Shown here piece by piece: positions 61,835 to 64,000 of a DNA stretch of 64,000 nt. A program made the position numbers and the translations under genes. The notes below the pieces were generated by a model. It saw only the letters and a program-made list of their open reading frames with translations, made no database searches and was not told where the DNA came from. The stretch is from Cellulomonas chitinilytica. Its GTDB lineage: Bacteria > Actinomycetota > Actinomycetes > Actinomycetales > Cellulomonadaceae. Position 1 is the stretch's first letter; each line of letters starts with the position of its first letter. The DNA is taken from the NCBI RefSeq assembly GCF_016862675.1, contig NZ_BONK01000015.1, positions 1 through 64,000 of the forward strand, in the 5' to 3' direction.

Positions 61835-62893
61835 TCAGGTCCAGCCGTACGCGGCGACCCACCGGTCGATCTCCGCGTAGAACCGGCCCCGGACCGGTGG
61901 GGGTGACAGGGACAGGTCGTGCAGGCCGTCGGGGATGCGGACGACGGTCACGTGCGTGCCGAGCTGCACGGCGCGGCGGGCGACGAGCTCCACGTCGAGG
62001 ACCACGTCGGCGTGCCGCATGTCCTCGTTCCACCGCGGGCTGATCACCGTGCGGCTGGACGCGAGCGTGAGGATCGGTGCCGTGATGTGCAGGCCGCGGG
62101 CGACGTGCGCGTGCCCTGTCATGACCGCGCGGAGCCAGCCGGCCCGGACGGGGAACGAGGGGACGGGCCGCCACGCCGGGTCGTAGTCCCACTCGCCGTC
62201 GGCCAGGGTGCGGGCGTAGTACCCGGGGTCGATGTTCGGCAGGGGAGCCTTCGGTCCGAACCTCGCCAGGCGGCTCACGGCGGGGCCGCTGAGGTGCCGC
62301 AGCACCGACGACCCCTGCAGCTCCAGCCATGGGCTGTTGAGCACGAGTCCGGACAGCACCCCGGGGTTGCGGTCGGCCCACAGGGCGGCGACGAGCCCGC
62401 CGGTCGAGTGGCCCATGACGGTGATGCGGCCGTGCGTGCCGATCTCCGCGCGGACGACGTCGAGGGCGGCCTCGAGGTCCTCGTCGTAGACGCGCAGGTC
62501 GTCCGTGTACCCGGGCGTCTGGTGCGGGCGCAGGCTGCGGCCGTACTTGCGCAGGTCGAGCGCGTAGAACGCGACGCCGCCGCCGTGCCAGTGCTCGGCG
62601 AGCCCGCGCTGGAAGAAGTAGTCGGACCAGCCGTGCAGGTAGAGCACGGCGCGGGACGGGCGGACCGGCTCGTCCGTCGGCGGCGCGTACCGGACCAGGC
62701 TGGCGACGACGTCGCCCTCGTCGTCGGGCCGCAGGGGGAGCGTGAGGACCTCGTAGTCGTCGCCCAGCACGTCGGGCACCCAGGTCCCCGGTGGCGCGGC
62801 CGGGCCGGGGGCCGTCACGGTGCCGTGCGAGCCGGCGGCGCCCCGTGGCACGGCGGGGGCCGCTGCCGCCCGGTGGTGGGACATCAGCGACAT
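61835..62893 (-). CDS. Alpha/beta hydrolase (lysophospholipase-like)
   Basis: A 352-residue enzyme of the serine hydrolase superfamily. The nucleophile elbow is GHSTGG (Ser163). The oxyanion region is LYLHGWSDYFFQ. The acid and His of the triad should be in the C-terminal part, where HDLSL (His) closes the domain. It carries FYALDLRKYGRSLRPHQTPGY, typical of lysophospholipase/monoacylglycerol lipase-like members. No signal peptide is evident. Its substrate is unknown. ATG 62893 has GGTGAG before it; an in-frame ATG three codons later is an alternative. Confidence 0.85.
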   Translation of the reverse strand: MSLMSHHRAAAAPAVPRGAAGSHGTVTAPGPAAPPGTWVPDVLGDDYEVLTLPLRPDDEGDVVASLVRYAPPTDEPVRPSRAVLYLHGWSDYFFQRGLAEHWHGGGVAFYALDLRKYGRSLRPHQTPGYTDDLRVYDEDLEAALDVVRAEIGTHGRITVMGHSTGGLVAALWADRNPGVLSGLVLNSPWLELQGSSVLRHLSGPAVSRLARFGPKAPLPNIDPGYYARTLADGEWDYDPAWRPVPSFPVRAGWLRAVMTGHAHVARGLHITAPILTLASSRTVISPRWNEDMRHADVVLDVELVARRAVQLGTHVTVVRIPDGLHDLSLSPPPVRGRFYAEIDRWVAAYGWT

Positions 62894-62954
62894 GTGCTCA
62901 CCATGCCCGTCGGGGTGGCGCGCGGCCAGACGGGGAGCGGGTGAGGTGCGGCCG

Positions 62955-63914
62955 TCAGACCTCCAGCACGACCTTGCCGAACTGGGCGCCGTCGGCCAGC
63001 CGGGCGAGCCCGTCGCGGGCGCCGGTCAGCGGGAAGGTCGAGTCGACGAGCGGGCGGACGCCCGTGCGGGCGAGGAACGCGAGCAGGTGCACGAGGTCGT
63101 CGCGGGAGCCCATCGTGGTGCCGACGATGCTGATCTCCTGGAAGAACACCTTCGTCAGCTCGGCGGGTGCCGGGTCGCCCGACGTGAGGCCGGCGAGCGC
63201 GATCGTGCCGCCCGGCCGCACCGACCGGACCGAGTGCGTCCAGGTGGCCTTGCCGACGCTCTCGAGGACGAGGTCGACGGGTGCGACGCGGGTGCCGGGC
63301 TCGACGGCCTGCGCGGCGCCGAGCCGCAGGGCGTGCTCCCGGCGGGCCTCGTCGCGGCCGGTCACGACCATCTCGAGCCCCGCGGCGGCGCCGAGCAGCA
63401 CGGCCGCCGTCGCGAGCCCGCCACCCGCCCCCTGCACGAGCACCCGCTGGCCGGGCGTCGCGCGGCCGGTCGTGAACAGCATCCGGTAGGCGGTGAGCCA
63501 CGCCGTCGGCAGGCACGCGGCCTCGACGAACGACAGCCCGGCCGGCTTGTCGACGAGGTTCCACGTCGGCACCGCGACCTGCTCCGCGAGGGTCCCGGGG
63601 TAGCGCTCGGACAGCAGCGACCGGGGCTCGTCGGGCCCGACGCCGTGCCCGCTCGCACCGCCGATGACGCCGTGCACGACGACCTCGCGGCCGTCCGCCG
63701 TGACGCCGGCGGCGTCCGTGCCGAGGATCATCGGCAGCTGCTCGGCCCGCAGGCCCACCCCGCGCAGGGTCCACAGGTCGTGGTGGTTCAGGGCGGCCGC
63801 CCGGACGTCGACCACCGACCAGTGCTCGCGCGGCTCGGGCGCGGGGCGGTCGCCGACCACCAGGCCGGACAACGGGTCGGAGGGCGAGAAACCGGCGGCG
63901 TAGGCGGCGATCAC
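62955..63914 (-). CDS. Zinc-independent quinone oxidoreductase-type MDR dehydrogenase
   Basis: A 319-residue medium-chain dehydrogenase/reductase. It opens VRAAALNHHDLWTLRGVG and LGTDAAGV (GroES-like domain), has the Rossmann NADPH site VLVQGAGGGLATAAVLLGAAAG, and ends AFLARTGVRPLVDSTFPL...ARLADGAQFGKVVLEV as in quinone oxidoreductase-like members. The structural zinc Cys cluster of alcohol dehydrogenases is absent. It probably reduces quinones or enones with NADPH. GTG start; it lies 61 bases upstream of the hydrolase on the same strand, so the two may form an operon. Bases 63915-64000 hold no clear feature. Confidence 0.85.
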   Translation of the reverse strand: MIAAYAAGFSPSDPLSGLVVGDRPAPEPREHWSVVDVRAAALNHHDLWTLRGVGLRAEQLPMILGTDAAGVTADGREVVVHGVIGGASGHGVGPDEPRSLLSERYPGTLAEQVAVPTWNLVDKPAGLSFVEAACLPTAWLTAYRMLFTTGRATPGQRVLVQGAGGGLATAAVLLGAAAGLEMVVTGRDEARREHALRLGAAQAVEPGTRVAPVDLVLESVGKATWTHSVRSVRPGGTIALAGLTSGDPAPAELTKVFFQEISIVGTTMGSRDDLVHLLAFLARTGVRPLVDSTFPLTGARDGLARLADGAQFGKVVLEV

Positions 63915-64000
63915 CCGGCCACCGTAGTCAGCGGTCGGTGCCGCCGCCGGGCAGAAGGTCCGCGCGTCGGGCGCGTCGCCGTGTCCGTGGCAGCGCGCGG

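Noticed and set aside
1..64000. CRISPR arrays, rRNA, tRNA, insertion sequences and prophage structural genes
   Set aside because: None was recognised on reading both strands. A dedicated RNA search was not possible, so short RNA genes may have been missed.

Overview
The window is 64 kb of very GC-rich DNA from an actinobacterium. GTG starts are common, and at least twelve genes have a TANNNT -10 hexamer placed 6-8 bases before the start codon, which points to leaderless transcripts. A multidomain GH10 xylanase, a GH42 beta-galactosidase with a sugar ABC importer, and a GH64-type glucanase domain suggest a polysaccharide-degrading member of the Cellulomonadaceae or a relative. The genus is inferred from gene content only. 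I saw no rRNA, tRNA, CRISPR array or transposase.

Left part (0-15.6 kb): mostly short accessory genes. Two encode toxin-like proteins with an N-terminal LQR-x-AGN motif of the kind seen on actinobacterial proteins associated with extracellular contractile injection systems (eCIS). One has an HExxH metallopeptidase motif, the other a zinc phospholipase/P1-nuclease-like domain. They are followed by a VanY-type carboxypeptidase, a DHA2 drug exporter overlapping a LigD-type repair polymerase, a DUF4143 ATPase preceded by a 23-bp repeat array, and a large LAL/LuxR regulator divergent from a VOC gene around a perfect 20-bp palindrome.

15.7-21.9 kb: the most striking locus. A 1,946-residue secreted protein joins a GH64 beta-1,3-glucanase-like head to an RHS/YD-repeat shell and a C-terminal PIN-nuclease-like tip. 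A small zinc-ribbon gene overlaps its end by 4 bases. The arrangement is that of a polymorphic toxin with its immunity gene.

22-39.4 kb: housekeeping and regulatory genes (PdxH, SRPBCC, an RsbW-like ATPase, a MinD-like ATPase, an ECF sigma factor with a likely anti-sigma partner). Next is a sugar-utilisation module: GH42 enzyme, divergent binding protein and two permeases, and a LacI regulator with operator-like palindromes in the divergent promoter. No transporter ATPase is encoded, so a shared one is expected elsewhere. A GH10 xylanase with CBMs follows.

39.5-64 kb: a third AGN-motif protein with a tightly linked partner, a duplicated YkgJ cysteine-cluster protein, a MazEF-type toxin-antitoxin pair, a frameshifted gene, a 5'-3' exonuclease, DoxX, RNase HI, a Vpr-like subtilase, Pcm methyltransferase, a second M15 peptidase, an LAL-like ATPase lacking the usual C-terminal half, OsmC, a fused D-lactate dehydrogenase/Fe-S protein, a thiamine-binding protein, a protein pairing a PD-(D/E)XK-like domain with a RAMA-like domain, an alpha/beta hydrolase and a quinone oxidoreductase.
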